Assembly: GCF_900105755.1 (NCBI RefSeq)
Contig: NZ_FNTQ01000001.1
Span: 7,006,001 to 7,070,000, forward strand
DNA: 64,000 bases
Source: Streptomyces sp. Ag109_O5-10
GTDB lineage: Bacteria; Actinomycetota; Actinomycetes; Streptomycetales; Streptomycetaceae
Reading direction: 5' to 3'
The position numbers were made by a program, and so were the translations under genes. The notes below the pieces were generated by a model. That model searched no databases, was not told where the DNA came from, and worked only from the letters and a program-made list of their open reading frames with translations. Shown in pieces: positions 30,030 to 38,743 of the stretch (position 1 is its first letter; the number at the start of each line of letters is the position of its first letter).

Positions 30030-30935
30030 CTACGTGTCGCACTCCAGCACCGTCCGGCACAGGGAGCACCGGGCCCGGACGCGGCCCCGGACCGGCACCC
30101 GGATCCGCTGGTGGCAGGTCGGGCACGGGAACGAGACCCGCAGCCGGCCGCCACTGTCGGGGGTGAAGGCGTAGGAGGCGCCGTGCTGCGAGGGCGGCGC
30201 GCCGGGTGCGTGGCGGCGGTCCCGGGCGTAGCGGCGGCGGCCCGCCCACCCGGCCGCGCTGAGCGGTGGCTGTTCCGCGTCCTGGCGGGCCCTCGCCATG
30301 CCCTTCTGGTACGCCGTGTAGGCCTGCGGGCTGGTGAACCACACCGACGGGTCCTCGTGGAAGACGAGGGAACGCTTGGCCAGCACGTAGCCGAACTCCT
30401 CCGGGGTGAGGTAGCCGAGCTTCTGCGACGCCTCGCCGTGCTCCCGGTAGGCGTCCAGGAGCAGCCAGCCGGCCCCCAGGTAGGTGGTCGCCGTGTCGGT
30501 GAGGATCTCGTTCTCCCGGACACCCGGGAAGGACAGGTCCAGGCGGTGCAGGTAGACGTGCATCACCTCGTGGGCGAGGGCCGCGCCGATGTCCCTGCGG
30601 TGGGTGCGGAAACGGTCGTTCAGCTCGACGAAGTACTCCGGGCCCGCCGTGAGTTCGACGTTCGCCGCGTGGGTCATGTCCTTGAAGCCGACGATCATGC
30701 GGGCGTCAGGCAGGCGGAAGTGCCGGACGATCTCGCGGGCGACGCGCTGCGCGCCGAGGTGGAGGTCGTCGGTGTCGCAGAACGCGACGTCGGCGGGGAG
30801 GACGCTGGTGGCGAAGGTCTGGACGGTGTCGTACGAGAGCCGTCGGTACAGCGCCGTGATGGCGGCCCGCACGGTGTCCAGGTGCGGGTAGCCGTGCTCT
30901 ACCGGGCCGCCGTTCGCCACGTCTCCCACCCCCAT
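30030..30935 (-). CDS. Putative zinc metalloprotease-like protein with C-terminal zinc ribbon
   Basis: 301-aa soluble protein not assigned to a named family. HEVMHVYLH near residue 122 is an HExxH zinc motif followed by a His three residues later, and NEILTDTAT about 17 residues on could supply a further metal ligand. The C-terminus has a CPTCHQRIRV ... RCSLC pair of CxxC motifs, a rubredoxin-like zinc ribbon. No signal peptide or membrane helix is seen, so it probably acts in the cytoplasm. Protease activity is suggested only by the motif. It converges on the SDR genes and on its other side is 113 bp from the GH35 gene. Confidence 0.7.
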   Translation of the reverse strand: MGVGDVANGGPVEHGYPHLDTVRAAITALYRRLSYDTVQTFATSVLPADVAFCDTDDLHLGAQRVAREIVRHFRLPDARMIVGFKDMTHAANVELTAGPEYFVELNDRFRTHRRDIGAALAHEVMHVYLHRLDLSFPGVRENEILTDTATTYLGAGWLLLDAYREHGEASQKLGYLTPEEFGYVLAKRSLVFHEDPSVWFTSPQAYTAYQKGMARARQDAEQPPLSAAGWAGRRRYARDRRHAPGAPPSQHGASYAFTPDSGGRLRVSFPCPTCHQRIRVPVRGRVRARCSLCRTVLECDT

Positions 30936-31017
30936 GGACGCCGCCGGAGCTGTCCTTTCACAGTATGCGGGGGATGGGGAGGATCGGGGGGCGGAAGGTT
31001 GTCCGATGTCCAGGCGG

Positions 31018-31062
31018 GTGGGGGCCGATCGCGCAGTTTCCCGCGCCCCTAAAGGGGCGCGA
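31018..31062 (-). repeat. Dispersed intergenic repeat, family 1, copy D
   Basis: The minus strand includes GGGGCGCGGGAAACTGCGCG. The adjacent GCGCCCCTAAAGGGGCGC (31043-31060) forms a hairpin around the stop codon of the GH35 gene. The last codons of that gene are therefore repeat sequence, and the hairpin may act as its terminator. Confidence 0.65.
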
Positions 31063-32800
31063 TGCGTGCCGTCTCCTGGTCAGTCCCCTGGAGTTCCAGA
31101 ATCCAGATCTCGTTCTCGCCCTCCCGCAGGATCGGGCCGGGGACGTACAGCGACTCCTGTGGGCCCGCCGACCAGTACCGGCCGAGGCCGAAGCCGTTGA
31201 TCCAGACGAAGCCCCGGGTCCAGCCGGGCAGTTCCAGGCGGGCGTCACCGGCCCCGTGCACCGTCACCGTGCCCCGGTACAGACCCGGCGCGCCCTCCCG
31301 CTGGAGCGGGCCGAAGGACACCTCGTCCACGCCCGCCTCGAACGCGTCCAGGTCGAGTCCACGCGCGCGTACCCCGTGCAGGAACTGGCGCTCGTGCAGG
31401 AGACCCCCGGTGATGCCCTTCGGCTCGCCGGAACGGGGGCCGTAGTTGACGCGGCCCAGGGACTCCACCCAGAGCTCCACGCGCGCGGGGCCGGCGACCG
31501 GCTTCTTGAGCTGGGGTTCCTCCTCGGTGAGGACTCCGGCCCGCTCGCCGTCGACGTACACGACCGCGAGGTCGCGCAGGCCCCGCGCGGTGAGCGGGTA
31601 CGGCTGCCGCGGGCCCGGCACGTCCACCTCGTAGCGGACCAGACCCCGGGCGATGTCCAGCTCCTCGAAGGTGGGCGGGACGGGGTGGACGCGTTCGGGG
31701 GTGCCGAGGGTCTCCAGGACGGCGGTGAGGGGGGCCCAGCCGGTCACCTCCGCGTCCGCCGGGGAGACCAGCACGGCCGGGGCCGGGGGCAGGTCGGGCA
31801 ACGGGTCGTCGTGGTACGCGGCGAGGACCTCGCGGAAGCGCCAGAACTTCTCCGTGGGTCGGCCGTACTCGTCGATCGGGGCGTCGTAGTCGTACGACGT
31901 CACGTCCGCCTCCAGCGGGCCCTCGTGCAGTTCGCCGCCGGGCCGGTTGGCGCCCGCCCAGCCGGCGAAGTTGGTGCCGCCGTGCGCCATGTAGACGTTG
32001 ACCGACGCCCCGCACTCCAGGATCTCCCGCAGCGCCGCCGCCGCGTCCTCGGCGTCCCGCACGACGTGCTCGCCGCCCCAGTGGTCGAACCAGCCGCACC
32101 AGAACTCCATGCACATCAGCGGGCCCTGCGGCTGGTGGCGGCGCAGGGTCGCGAAGGCCTCGCGCGCGTGCGAGCCGAAGTTCACCGTCGCGAGCAGTCC
32201 GGGGACCGAGCCGCCGGTGAGCATGTGATCTTCGGGGCCGTCCGAGGTGACCAGCGGCACCGTGACACCCTCGGCCCGCAGCAGGCCGGTGAGGTGGGCC
32301 AGGTAGGCGGTGTCGGAGCCGTAGCTGCCGTACTCGTTCTCGACCTGAACCATGATCACCGGGCCGCCGCGGTCCAGCTGCCGGGACACGACCTCGGGCA
32401 GCAGACGGCGGAACCAGCGGTCCGTGTGCCGCAGGAAACGCTCGTCACGCGTGCGTGCCGACGCGCCCAGCCCGCCCGTCACCCAGTGCGGCAGCCCGCC
32501 GTTCTCCCACTCCGCGCAGATGTAGGGACCCGGCCGCACGATCGCCCACAGACCCGCCGCCCGCGCCGCGTCCAGGAAGCGGCCGAGGGCCTCCACGTCA
32601 CGGAAGTCGCCGGGGTGCGGCTCGTGCAGGTTCCAGGGGACGTACGTCTCCACGCAGTTCAGCCCCATGGCCCGCAGCAGCGCCAGCCGGTGGCCCCACT
32701 GGTCCTCGTGCACCCGGAAGTAGTGCAGCGCGCCGGACAGCAGCCGTACCGGCCGCCCGTCCAGCAGGAAATCCGTTTCGCCCACCGTGAAGTCGCTCAT
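31049..32800 (-). CDS. Beta-galactosidase, glycoside hydrolase family 35
   Basis: 583-aa GH35 enzyme hydrolysing terminal beta-galactosides. The TIM barrel starts with FLLDGRPVRLLSGALHYFR; acid/base Glu is in MVQVENEYGSYG and the nucleophile Glu in LMCMEFWCGWFDHWG. GGTNFAGWAGAN is another GH35 signature. The C-terminal 250 residues form beta-sandwich domains ending with GFGLGRYWSAGPQ. No signal peptide is seen, so it is probably intracellular, acting on imported oligosaccharides, although no sugar transporter is adjacent. Divergent from an AraC-type regulator that is its likely activator. Confidence 0.92.
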   Translation of the reverse strand: MSDFTVGETDFLLDGRPVRLLSGALHYFRVHEDQWGHRLALLRAMGLNCVETYVPWNLHEPHPGDFRDVEALGRFLDAARAAGLWAIVRPGPYICAEWENGGLPHWVTGGLGASARTRDERFLRHTDRWFRRLLPEVVSRQLDRGGPVIMVQVENEYGSYGSDTAYLAHLTGLLRAEGVTVPLVTSDGPEDHMLTGGSVPGLLATVNFGSHAREAFATLRRHQPQGPLMCMEFWCGWFDHWGGEHVVRDAEDAAAALREILECGASVNVYMAHGGTNFAGWAGANRPGGELHEGPLEADVTSYDYDAPIDEYGRPTEKFWRFREVLAAYHDDPLPDLPPAPAVLVSPADAEVTGWAPLTAVLETLGTPERVHPVPPTFEELDIARGLVRYEVDVPGPRQPYPLTARGLRDLAVVYVDGERAGVLTEEEPQLKKPVAGPARVELWVESLGRVNYGPRSGEPKGITGGLLHERQFLHGVRARGLDLDAFEAGVDEVSFGPLQREGAPGLYRGTVTVHGAGDARLELPGWTRGFVWINGFGLGRYWSAGPQESLYVPGPILREGENEIWILELQGTDQETARIAPL

Positions 32801-32857
32801 ACGCTCACCTTGGCCTGCTGGCGCGCGCCGGGACCATGGACAAAGATCAGCAGCACT

Positions 32858-32920
32858 TGGACGGAAGAAACGCGCGGAAAATCCGCACGGAAGAGACGCA
32901 CGGGGAGACGCACGGAAGGG
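32858..32920 (+). promoter_or_regulatory. Direct repeats between GH35 and araC-type genes
   Basis: Several ACGCACGG / CGCACGGAAG units recur every 10-20 bases in the 127-bp divergent promoter. AraC-family activators commonly bind direct repeats, so these are candidate half-sites for the adjacent regulator. Spacing judged by eye. Confidence 0.35.
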
Positions 32921-32927
32921 GCGCGCA

Positions 32928-33842
32928 GTGCCGCAGGGAGCGCCGGTCTTCCGCACCTGGATGCGGTTCTTCACGCCCGGCGCCGTCCACCACCGCCTCG
33001 GCCTGGTCTGCCTCGGTGTCGGCCTCCAGTACGGCGCCGTGCCCGCCGTCGGCCCGCGCGTGCTGGACGGGCACGTGGCCGTGGTGATCAGCTCGGGCCG
33101 GGGCTGGTACCGGATGCCCGACGGGCGCCGCACCGCCGTCACCGCGCCCGCGCTGGTGTGGCTCACGCCCGGCGTCCCGCACCACTACGGCCCCGATCCG
33201 GACAGTGGCTGGGACGAGGCGTTCGTGACCTTCGCCGGACCCGACACCGCGACCTACACGGAACTCGGCTACATCGAGCCCGAGCGGCCCGTGGTCCCGC
33301 TCGCGGACGCCACCGGACCCCGGGACGTCATCGCCCGGATCGCCCGTGCCGCCCGCCGCGGCAACCCCCTCCTGGAGGTGGAGACCGGCGCCGCCGTGCA
33401 CGAGCTCCTGGTCGCCCTGCGGCGCGCGCGTGCCGACCTCGCCCCCGGCGGCGACCCGATGCTGCACGCGCTCGCCCGGGACGCCTGTACCGGGATGACC
33501 GTCGCCGACCACGCGGCCCGGCACGGCATGACCCCGGCCGAACTGCGCACCGTCGTCCGCCGGGTCGCGGGGTGCAGCCCCAAGGACTACCTGATCGGCA
33601 TCCGCCTGGGCCGCGCCCAGGAACTCCTCGCCACCACCGAACTCTCCGTCGCGGCCGTCGCCCGCCGCGTCGGCTACGACGACCCGGCCTACTTCTCCCG
33701 CCTGTTCACCCGCCGGGTCGGCACCGCACCGGTGCGCTTCCGCGCCCAGCAGAGCCGGGCCGTGCCCGACGACTGGAACGAGGACCTCCAGGAGGACGGC
33801 GAACCAGGTCCGCCGGTGGCCGAACCCGCCGACGGCCCCTAG
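32928..33842 (+). CDS. AraC-family transcriptional regulator
   Basis: 304-aa regulator with an N-terminal cupin/arabinose-binding-type domain (about residues 20-150; VWLTPGVPHHYGP is the characteristic beta-barrel segment) and a C-terminal pair of helix-turn-helix motifs (about residues 185-280; GMTVADHAARHGMTPAELRT and LSVAAVARRVGYDDPAYFS). The GTG start at 32928 leaves the divergent promoter free; longer frames would run into the GH35 gene. It probably senses a galactoside and controls the divergent beta-galactosidase. The acidic tail after residue 285 is variable. Confidence 0.87.
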   Translation: MPQGAPVFRTWMRFFTPGAVHHRLGLVCLGVGLQYGAVPAVGPRVLDGHVAVVISSGRGWYRMPDGRRTAVTAPALVWLTPGVPHHYGPDPDSGWDEAFVTFAGPDTATYTELGYIEPERPVVPLADATGPRDVIARIARAARRGNPLLEVETGAAVHELLVALRRARADLAPGGDPMLHALARDACTGMTVADHAARHGMTPAELRTVVRRVAGCSPKDYLIGIRLGRAQELLATTELSVAAVARRVGYDDPAYFSRLFTRRVGTAPVRFRAQQSRAVPDDWNEDLQEDGEPGPPVAEPADGP

Positions 33843-33877
33843 GGATCACCCCGCCGCCCCCTTTAGGGTTGACGCCC

Positions 33878-34228
33878 ATGACCACCAGCAACACCGGTAC
33901 CGGTGACGTCGACCCCGCCGTCCGCGAGGAACTCGGCCGGCTGCGCGACAGCATCGACAACATCGACGCGGCCGTCGTCCACATGCTCGCCGAGCGCTTC
34001 AAGGCCACCCAGCAGGTCGGCCACCTCAAGGCGGTGCACCGGCTGCCCCCGGCCGACCCGGCCCGCGAGGGCCGCCAGATCGCCCGGCTGCGCGCCCTCG
34101 CCGAGAACGCCAAGCTCGACCCCGCCTTCGCCGAGAAGTTCCTGAACTTCATCATCGCCGAGGTGATCAGGCACCACGAGTCCATCGCCGAGGACACCGT
34201 GAACGGCGGGGAGACCGACGGGCACTGA
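33878..34228 (+). CDS. Chorismate mutase (AroQ class)
   Basis: 116-aa stand-alone all-alpha chorismate mutase converting chorismate to prephenate for Phe/Tyr synthesis. The AroQ pattern is visible: LRDSIDNIDAAVVHMLAERF, then ATQQVGHLKA with the active-site Lys, and late helix FIIAEVIRHHE. No signal peptide, so it is the cytoplasmic type. It lies 35 bases after the araC-type stop. Its 3' end is followed by the 31-bp tandem repeat. Confidence 0.88.
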   Translation: MTTSNTGTGDVDPAVREELGRLRDSIDNIDAAVVHMLAERFKATQQVGHLKAVHRLPPADPAREGRQIARLRALAENAKLDPAFAEKFLNFIIAEVIRHHESIAEDTVNGGETDGH

Positions 34229-34265
34229 TCCGGGGAACCCGGCGCACGCCTCGACGAGCGTCCGG

Positions 34266-34358
34266 CACGGCAGGGCGACCCCCGTGCGGTGACGAGCACG
34301 GCAGGGCGACCTCCGTGCGGTGACGAGCACCGCAGGGCGACCCCCGTGCGGTGACGAG
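34266..34358. repeat. 31-bp tandem repeat, three copies
   Basis: Three units start at 34266, 34297 and 34328 and are nearly identical. Each contains GCACGG...CCGTGC, able to fold as a small hairpin, so the array would give three consecutive hairpins downstream of the chorismate mutase gene. It may act as its terminator. Non-coding. Confidence 0.88.
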
Positions 34359-34489
34359 GCGCTCGAACAGGTGCTCCGGGCGCAGGGGTGCGCACACCAG
34401 CGCCGTTTCGTGCCACTCCGCGCCCCCGGGGCCGGACATATGCCGCGTACCGACCCCGCCCCTGTGCGTTGTCGGTGTCATCAGGCAGC

Positions 34490-36982
34490 ATGGCCCGCAT
34501 GTCCGTACTGACTCGCGACGAAGCGCAGAGCCGCGCCGAGCTCCTCGACGTCCACCGCTACACGATCGACCTCGACCTGACCACCGGGGACGAGACCTTC
34601 GACTCCCGCACCGTGATCCGGTTCACGGCCCGGTCCGACGGCGACACCTTCGTCGAGATGAAGCCCGCCGCCCTGCGCGCCGTTACCCTCGACGGACAGC
34701 CCCTCGACCCCGGGACGCTCGACCAGGACCGGCTGCCCCTGAAGGACCTCACCGCCGGGGAGCACGAGCTGCGCGTCGAGGCCACGATGCGCTACTCGCA
34801 CACCGGCGAGGGCATGCACCGCTTCACGGACCCCGCGGACGACGCGACGTACGTCTACACCCAGCTGTTCATGGACGACGTGCAGCGCGTCTTCGCCGCC
34901 TTCGACCAGCCCGACCTGAAGGCCGTCTTCGAGCTGTCGGTGACCGCCCCCGAGGGCTGGACGGTGCTCGCCAACGGCGTCACCGAGCACCTCGGCGAGG
35001 GCCGCTGGCGGGCCGCCGCCACCCCGCTGATCTCCACCTACCTGGTCGCCGTCGCCGCCGGCCCCTGGCACTCTGTGCGCACCGAGCACCGCGGACTGCC
35101 CTTCGGCATCCACTGCCGCCGCTCCCTGGCCCCGCACCTGGACGCCGACGCCGAGGAGATCCTCGACATCACGCGCGCGTGCTACGACCGCTACCACGAG
35201 AAGTTCGAGGAGCCCTACCCCTTCGACTCCTACGACCAGGCGTTCGTCCCCGAGTTCAACGCCGGCGCGATGGAGAACCCGGGCCTGGTCACCTTCCGCG
35301 ACGAGTTCGTCTACCGCTCCGCCGTCACCGACACCGAGCGGCAGACCCGCGCCATGGTCATCGCCCACGAGATGGCCCACATGTGGTTCGGCGACCTCGT
35401 CACCCTCAGGTGGTGGGACGACATCTGGCTGAACGAGTCCTTCGCCGAGTACATGGGCTACCAGACCCTCACCGAGGCCACCCGCTACACGGACACCTGG
35501 GTGGACTTCGGCGTGGCCCGCAAGGCCTGGGGCTACGACGCCGACCAGCGCCCCTCCACCCACCCGGTCGCCCCCGAGGCCGTCGACGACACCGCCGCCG
35601 CCCTGCTCAACTTCGACGGCATCTCCTACGCCAAGGGCGCCTCCGCGCTGCGCCAGCTGGTCGCCTGGATGGGCGAGAAGGACTTCCTGGCCGGCATCAA
35701 CATCCACTTCCAGCGGCACCGGTTCGGCAACGCCACCCTCGCCGACTTCGTCGACTCCCTCGCCGCCGCCTCCGAACGCGACGTGCACGCCTGGGCCGAC
35801 ACCTGGCTGCGCACCACCGGCGTCGACACCCTCACCCCGGTCCTGGCCGCCGCGGCCGACGGCACCCGCACCCTCACCGTCGAGCGCGCCGGCAGCCGCC
35901 CGCACCGCGTCTGCGTCGGCGTCTACGACCAGGACCTCACCGACGACGGCCGGCTCACCCTGCGCGAGCGCATCGACCTCGACATCCCGCAGACCGCGCC
36001 CCAGGTCCTCGGCAAGCGCCCTGCCCTGCTCGTGCTCAACGACGGCGACCTCACCTACGCCAAGGTCCGCTTCGACGCCGATTCCGCGGACACCGCCCTC
36101 GCCCACCTGTCGGGCCTGCCCGACCCGCTGACCCGCGCGGTGGTCTGGAACGCCCTGCGGGACGCGGTCCGCGACGGCGAGCTGTCGCCCACCGCCTACC
36201 TGGAGACCGCCCGCGTCCACCTCCCGCGCGAGACCGACCTCGCCCTCGTCCAGGGCGTGCTGGCCTTCACCGCGGTCCACGTGGTCGACCGGTACCTCAG
36301 GCCCGAGGACCGCCCGGCGGCCCTCGCCACCGTGTCCGCCCTGTGCCGCGACCTCATCCGGCGCACCGAGGACGGCGACAACCCCGGGCTGCGCCTGATC
36401 GCCGTACGGCACTTCATCGCCGCCGCCGCCCACCCCGACACCATCGCCGCCTGGCTCGCCGAGGGCACCGTGCCCGGCGGGCCCGAACTCGACCCCGAGC
36501 TGCGCTGGCGCATCATGACCCGGCTCGCCGTCCTCGGCGCCGTCGACGAGGCGCGGATCGCCGCCGAACTGGCCCGCGACCCCAGCGCCAGCGGCCAGGA
36601 GGGCGCCGCGCGCTGCCGGGCCGCGCTGCCCGACCCGGAGGCCAAGCGCATCGCGTGGGAGGCGATGTTCACCGGCGACGAGCTGTCCAACTACCTGTTC
36701 ACGGCCACCGCCGAGGGCTTCTGGCACCCCGAGCAGGCCGACCTGGTCCGCGAGTACGTGCCGCGCTACTACCGGGACGCGGTCGCCGTCGCCGCCCGGC
36801 GCGGCCCCCGCATCGCCACCGTCACCGGCCGGCAGGCCTTCCCCGCGCACGCCGTCGACGCCGAGAACCTCGCCCTCGGCCGGGCCTGCCTGGCCGACGG
36901 CGAGCCGGTGACGGCCCTGCGCCGTCGCCTGGTCGACGAACTGGACGACCTGGAAAGGGCGTTGCGGGTCCGCGAGGCATAG
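34490..36982 (+). CDS. pepN: Aminopeptidase N (M1 family)
   Basis: 830-aa zinc aminopeptidase that removes N-terminal residues from peptides in the cytoplasm. The substrate-anchoring motif is GAMENPG near residue 260, and the zinc site HEMAHMWFGD ... NESFAEY (HExxH then Glu) is near residues 295-320. The N-terminal beta-domain begins SRAELLDVHRYTIDLDLTTG, and the C-terminal ERAP1-like helical domain fills the last third. The ATG at 34490 has CAGG four bases upstream; the ATG at 34499 is an alternative. It is monocistronic, since the next gene is 113 bp away. Many streptomycetes have a second pepN, which cannot be checked here. Confidence 0.93.
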   Translation: MARMSVLTRDEAQSRAELLDVHRYTIDLDLTTGDETFDSRTVIRFTARSDGDTFVEMKPAALRAVTLDGQPLDPGTLDQDRLPLKDLTAGEHELRVEATMRYSHTGEGMHRFTDPADDATYVYTQLFMDDVQRVFAAFDQPDLKAVFELSVTAPEGWTVLANGVTEHLGEGRWRAAATPLISTYLVAVAAGPWHSVRTEHRGLPFGIHCRRSLAPHLDADAEEILDITRACYDRYHEKFEEPYPFDSYDQAFVPEFNAGAMENPGLVTFRDEFVYRSAVTDTERQTRAMVIAHEMAHMWFGDLVTLRWWDDIWLNESFAEYMGYQTLTEATRYTDTWVDFGVARKAWGYDADQRPSTHPVAPEAVDDTAAALLNFDGISYAKGASALRQLVAWMGEKDFLAGINIHFQRHRFGNATLADFVDSLAAASERDVHAWADTWLRTTGVDTLTPVLAAAADGTRTLTVERAGSRPHRVCVGVYDQDLTDDGRLTLRERIDLDIPQTAPQVLGKRPALLVLNDGDLTYAKVRFDADSADTALAHLSGLPDPLTRAVVWNALRDAVRDGELSPTAYLETARVHLPRETDLALVQGVLAFTAVHVVDRYLRPEDRPAALATVSALCRDLIRRTEDGDNPGLRLIAVRHFIAAAAHPDTIAAWLAEGTVPGGPELDPELRWRIMTRLAVLGAVDEARIAAELARDPSASGQEGAARCRAALPDPEAKRIAWEAMFTGDELSNYLFTATAEGFWHPEQADLVREYVPRYYRDAVAVAARRGPRIATVTGRQAFPAHAVDAENLALGRACLADGEPVTALRRRLVDELDDLERALRVREA

Positions 36983-37095
36983 GGCGGCGCACCCGCGACG
37001 ACCCGGGCACGGCCGGTCCGACATCACGATGCGCGGACCGGCCGCCGCTCCTAGGCTCGGTGCCGGAGAAGCACCAGAGCCCCAGGGAGAAACCC

Positions 37096-37926
37096 GTGAT
37101 CGTAGTCACCGGTGCCACCGGCAACGTCGGCCGCGCCCTCGTCGCACGTCTCGTCGCCGGCGGACAGCCCGTGCGGGCGCTCACCCGGGCCCCGGAGACG
37201 GCCGGCCTGCCCGACAAGGCCGAGGTGGTGCGATTCCGTCCGGACGACCCGGCCCCGCTGCTCGCGGGGGCGACCAAACTCTTCCTGTACGTCCAGGGGG
37301 CCGGCGGGCGGCTGCCCGAACTCCTGGACGCGGCCCGCGCGGCCGGGGTGCGCCAGGTCGTCCTGCTCTCCTCCGGGATCATCAAGGAGGGCGCCGACGA
37401 GACCCACCCCATCCACGTCATGCACGCCACCGCCGAACGCCGGATCCGCGACAGCGGGCTCCCCTGGACGTTCCTGCGCCCCAACGCGTTCGCCACCAAC
37501 GCCCTGCGGTGGGCGCCCCAGATCCGCGCCGGGAACACCGTGCACGGCGTCTTCGCCGGCATGCTCACCGCGCCCATCCACGAGGACGACATCGCCGCGG
37601 TCGCCGAACGCGCCCTCCTCGACGACGGCCACGAGGGCGCCGCCCACCGTCTCACCGGCCCCGCCGCCACCACCAACGCCGACCAGATCGCCGCGATCGG
37701 GCGGGCGGTGGGCCGCGAGCTGTCCTTCGTCGAGGTGCCGCCGGAGGAGGCCGCCCCGCTGTTCCCGGGGACCCCGCCGGCGATGCTCCAGGGCCTGCTG
37801 AAGACCTTCGGGGCCACCGTGGGCGTGCCACCGGAGATCACCGGCACGGTCGAGGAGATCACCGGCAGCCCGGCACGGACCTTCGGGCAGTGGGCCGCCG
37901 ACCACGCGGCCGACTTCCGCCCGTGA
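37096..37926 (+). CDS. NmrA-type NAD(P)-binding protein
   Basis: 276-aa atypical SDR with the N-terminal nucleotide motif VTGATGNVGRAL. It lacks the YxxxK catalytic pair of classical SDRs, as in NmrA/HSCARG redox sensors and NAD(P)H quinone oxidoreductase 2-like (QorB) proteins. LPWTFLRPNAFATNAL and AHRLTGPAATTNADQIAAIG are typical of this group. The GTG start is preceded by GGGAGA. It could be a quinone or NADP(H)-dependent regulator; no substrate is evident. Convergent with the GNAT gene. Confidence 0.83.
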   Translation: MIVVTGATGNVGRALVARLVAGGQPVRALTRAPETAGLPDKAEVVRFRPDDPAPLLAGATKLFLYVQGAGGRLPELLDAARAAGVRQVVLLSSGIIKEGADETHPIHVMHATAERRIRDSGLPWTFLRPNAFATNALRWAPQIRAGNTVHGVFAGMLTAPIHEDDIAAVAERALLDDGHEGAAHRLTGPAATTNADQIAAIGRAVGRELSFVEVPPEEAAPLFPGTPPAMLQGLLKTFGATVGVPPEITGTVEEITGSPARTFGQWAADHAADFRP

Positions 37927-37953
37927 CGTCCTCGCTTCCCCCGGCCGGCCCCG

Positions 37954-38502
37954 TCAGCCCGCGGACAGCCGCAGCTCCGCCCGGCGCACCCCGCCCTCCC
38001 GCGGCCCCGCCCGCCGGTTCCCCACCTCGGCCGTCCGGGACGTCTCCGCACCCAGCGTGAAACCCAGGCGCTCCAGGAAGCACTCCCCGGGGCGCCAGCC
38101 CGGCGGCACCGACGCCGTCACCAGGGACACCCCGTCGGCATGCGCGAGCAGCGACTCGGCCAGTGCCCGTCCCAGCCCCCGGCCCCGCGCCCAGGGCGCC
38201 AGCAGGAACAGCCCCACCGCGACCGCGCCGGGCGCCGGATGGTCCCGTACCGCGTCCACCAGGCCCGAGACGACCCCGTCCCGCTCCAGCACCAGCAGCA
38301 CCTTGCAGGCGGGGTCGGCGCCCTCGGGCAGCCCGTAGAACAGGCTCTGCACGTCCCCCGGCCCCGACGGCAGTCCGGTCGCCGCCACGAACCAGTCCTC
38401 GCAGGCCTCGAAGAGTTCCAGCAGCGGTGCCTCGTCCGCGGGCCGCGGTTCCCGCACCAGCACGCGCTCGCCGGGCACGTCGATCCTCCACGCGTCAACC
38501 AC
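37954..38502 (-). CDS. GNAT family N-acetyltransferase
   Basis: 182-aa single-domain GNAT. The acetyl-CoA pyrophosphate loop is APWARGRGLGRALAESLL near residue 120, followed by FLERLGF. It starts at GTG 38502 with no Shine-Dalgarno sequence; TAACGT, a possible -10, ends seven bases before the GTG, so the transcript may be leaderless. It is divergent from the decarboxylase/N-hydroxylase pair. The sequence is not IucB/DesC-like, so I do not assign it as that pathway's acyltransferase. Substrate unknown. Confidence 0.8.
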   Translation of the reverse strand: MVDAWRIDVPGERVLVREPRPADEAPLLELFEACEDWFVAATGLPSGPGDVQSLFYGLPEGADPACKVLLVLERDGVVSGLVDAVRDHPAPGAVAVGLFLLAPWARGRGLGRALAESLLAHADGVSLVTASVPPGWRPGECFLERLGFTLGAETSRTAEVGNRRAGPREGGVRRAELRLSAG

Positions 38503-38743
38503 GCGACCGACGTTAGCGCCGGTCAGCCGCGGTCTCAACGCCCTTTCACCGCCTGCTCCGACGCGCCCCGGGCGCACCGCCCCCGGACCGCCCCGACAGG
38601 TTTTCCCCGCACGGCAGTACCCACTTTCGGGTTTCGATCGTTGAGCTTTGGGGGCGCGCAGACCCAATCCCGTACAAGCTGGAACTCCCCCCGGGGACAA
38701 CCCCTTTGGACCCCCCCTTTCGGCCGCGCCCCGAGGAGATCCC
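38503..38743. other. Divergent promoter region of the GNAT and decarboxylase genes
   Basis: 241 bp without a gene. From 38690 it is strongly C-rich on the plus strand, with GGGGACAACCCC able to form a 4-bp stem and two CCCCTTT-type direct repeats just before the ribosome binding site. No iron box like those near 10 kb is visible. Confidence 0.4.

Noticed and set aside
34351..37926. 1191-codon plus-strand frame running through pepN into the NmrA-type gene
   Set aside because: The first 850 codons are Arg/Pro/His-rich shadow of pepN; only the part from 37096 is real.
38670..38743. 6C-type RNA suggested by C-runs before the decarboxylase gene
   Set aside because: Two C-rich tracts are present but not in the loops of two clear hairpins, so the motif is not supported.
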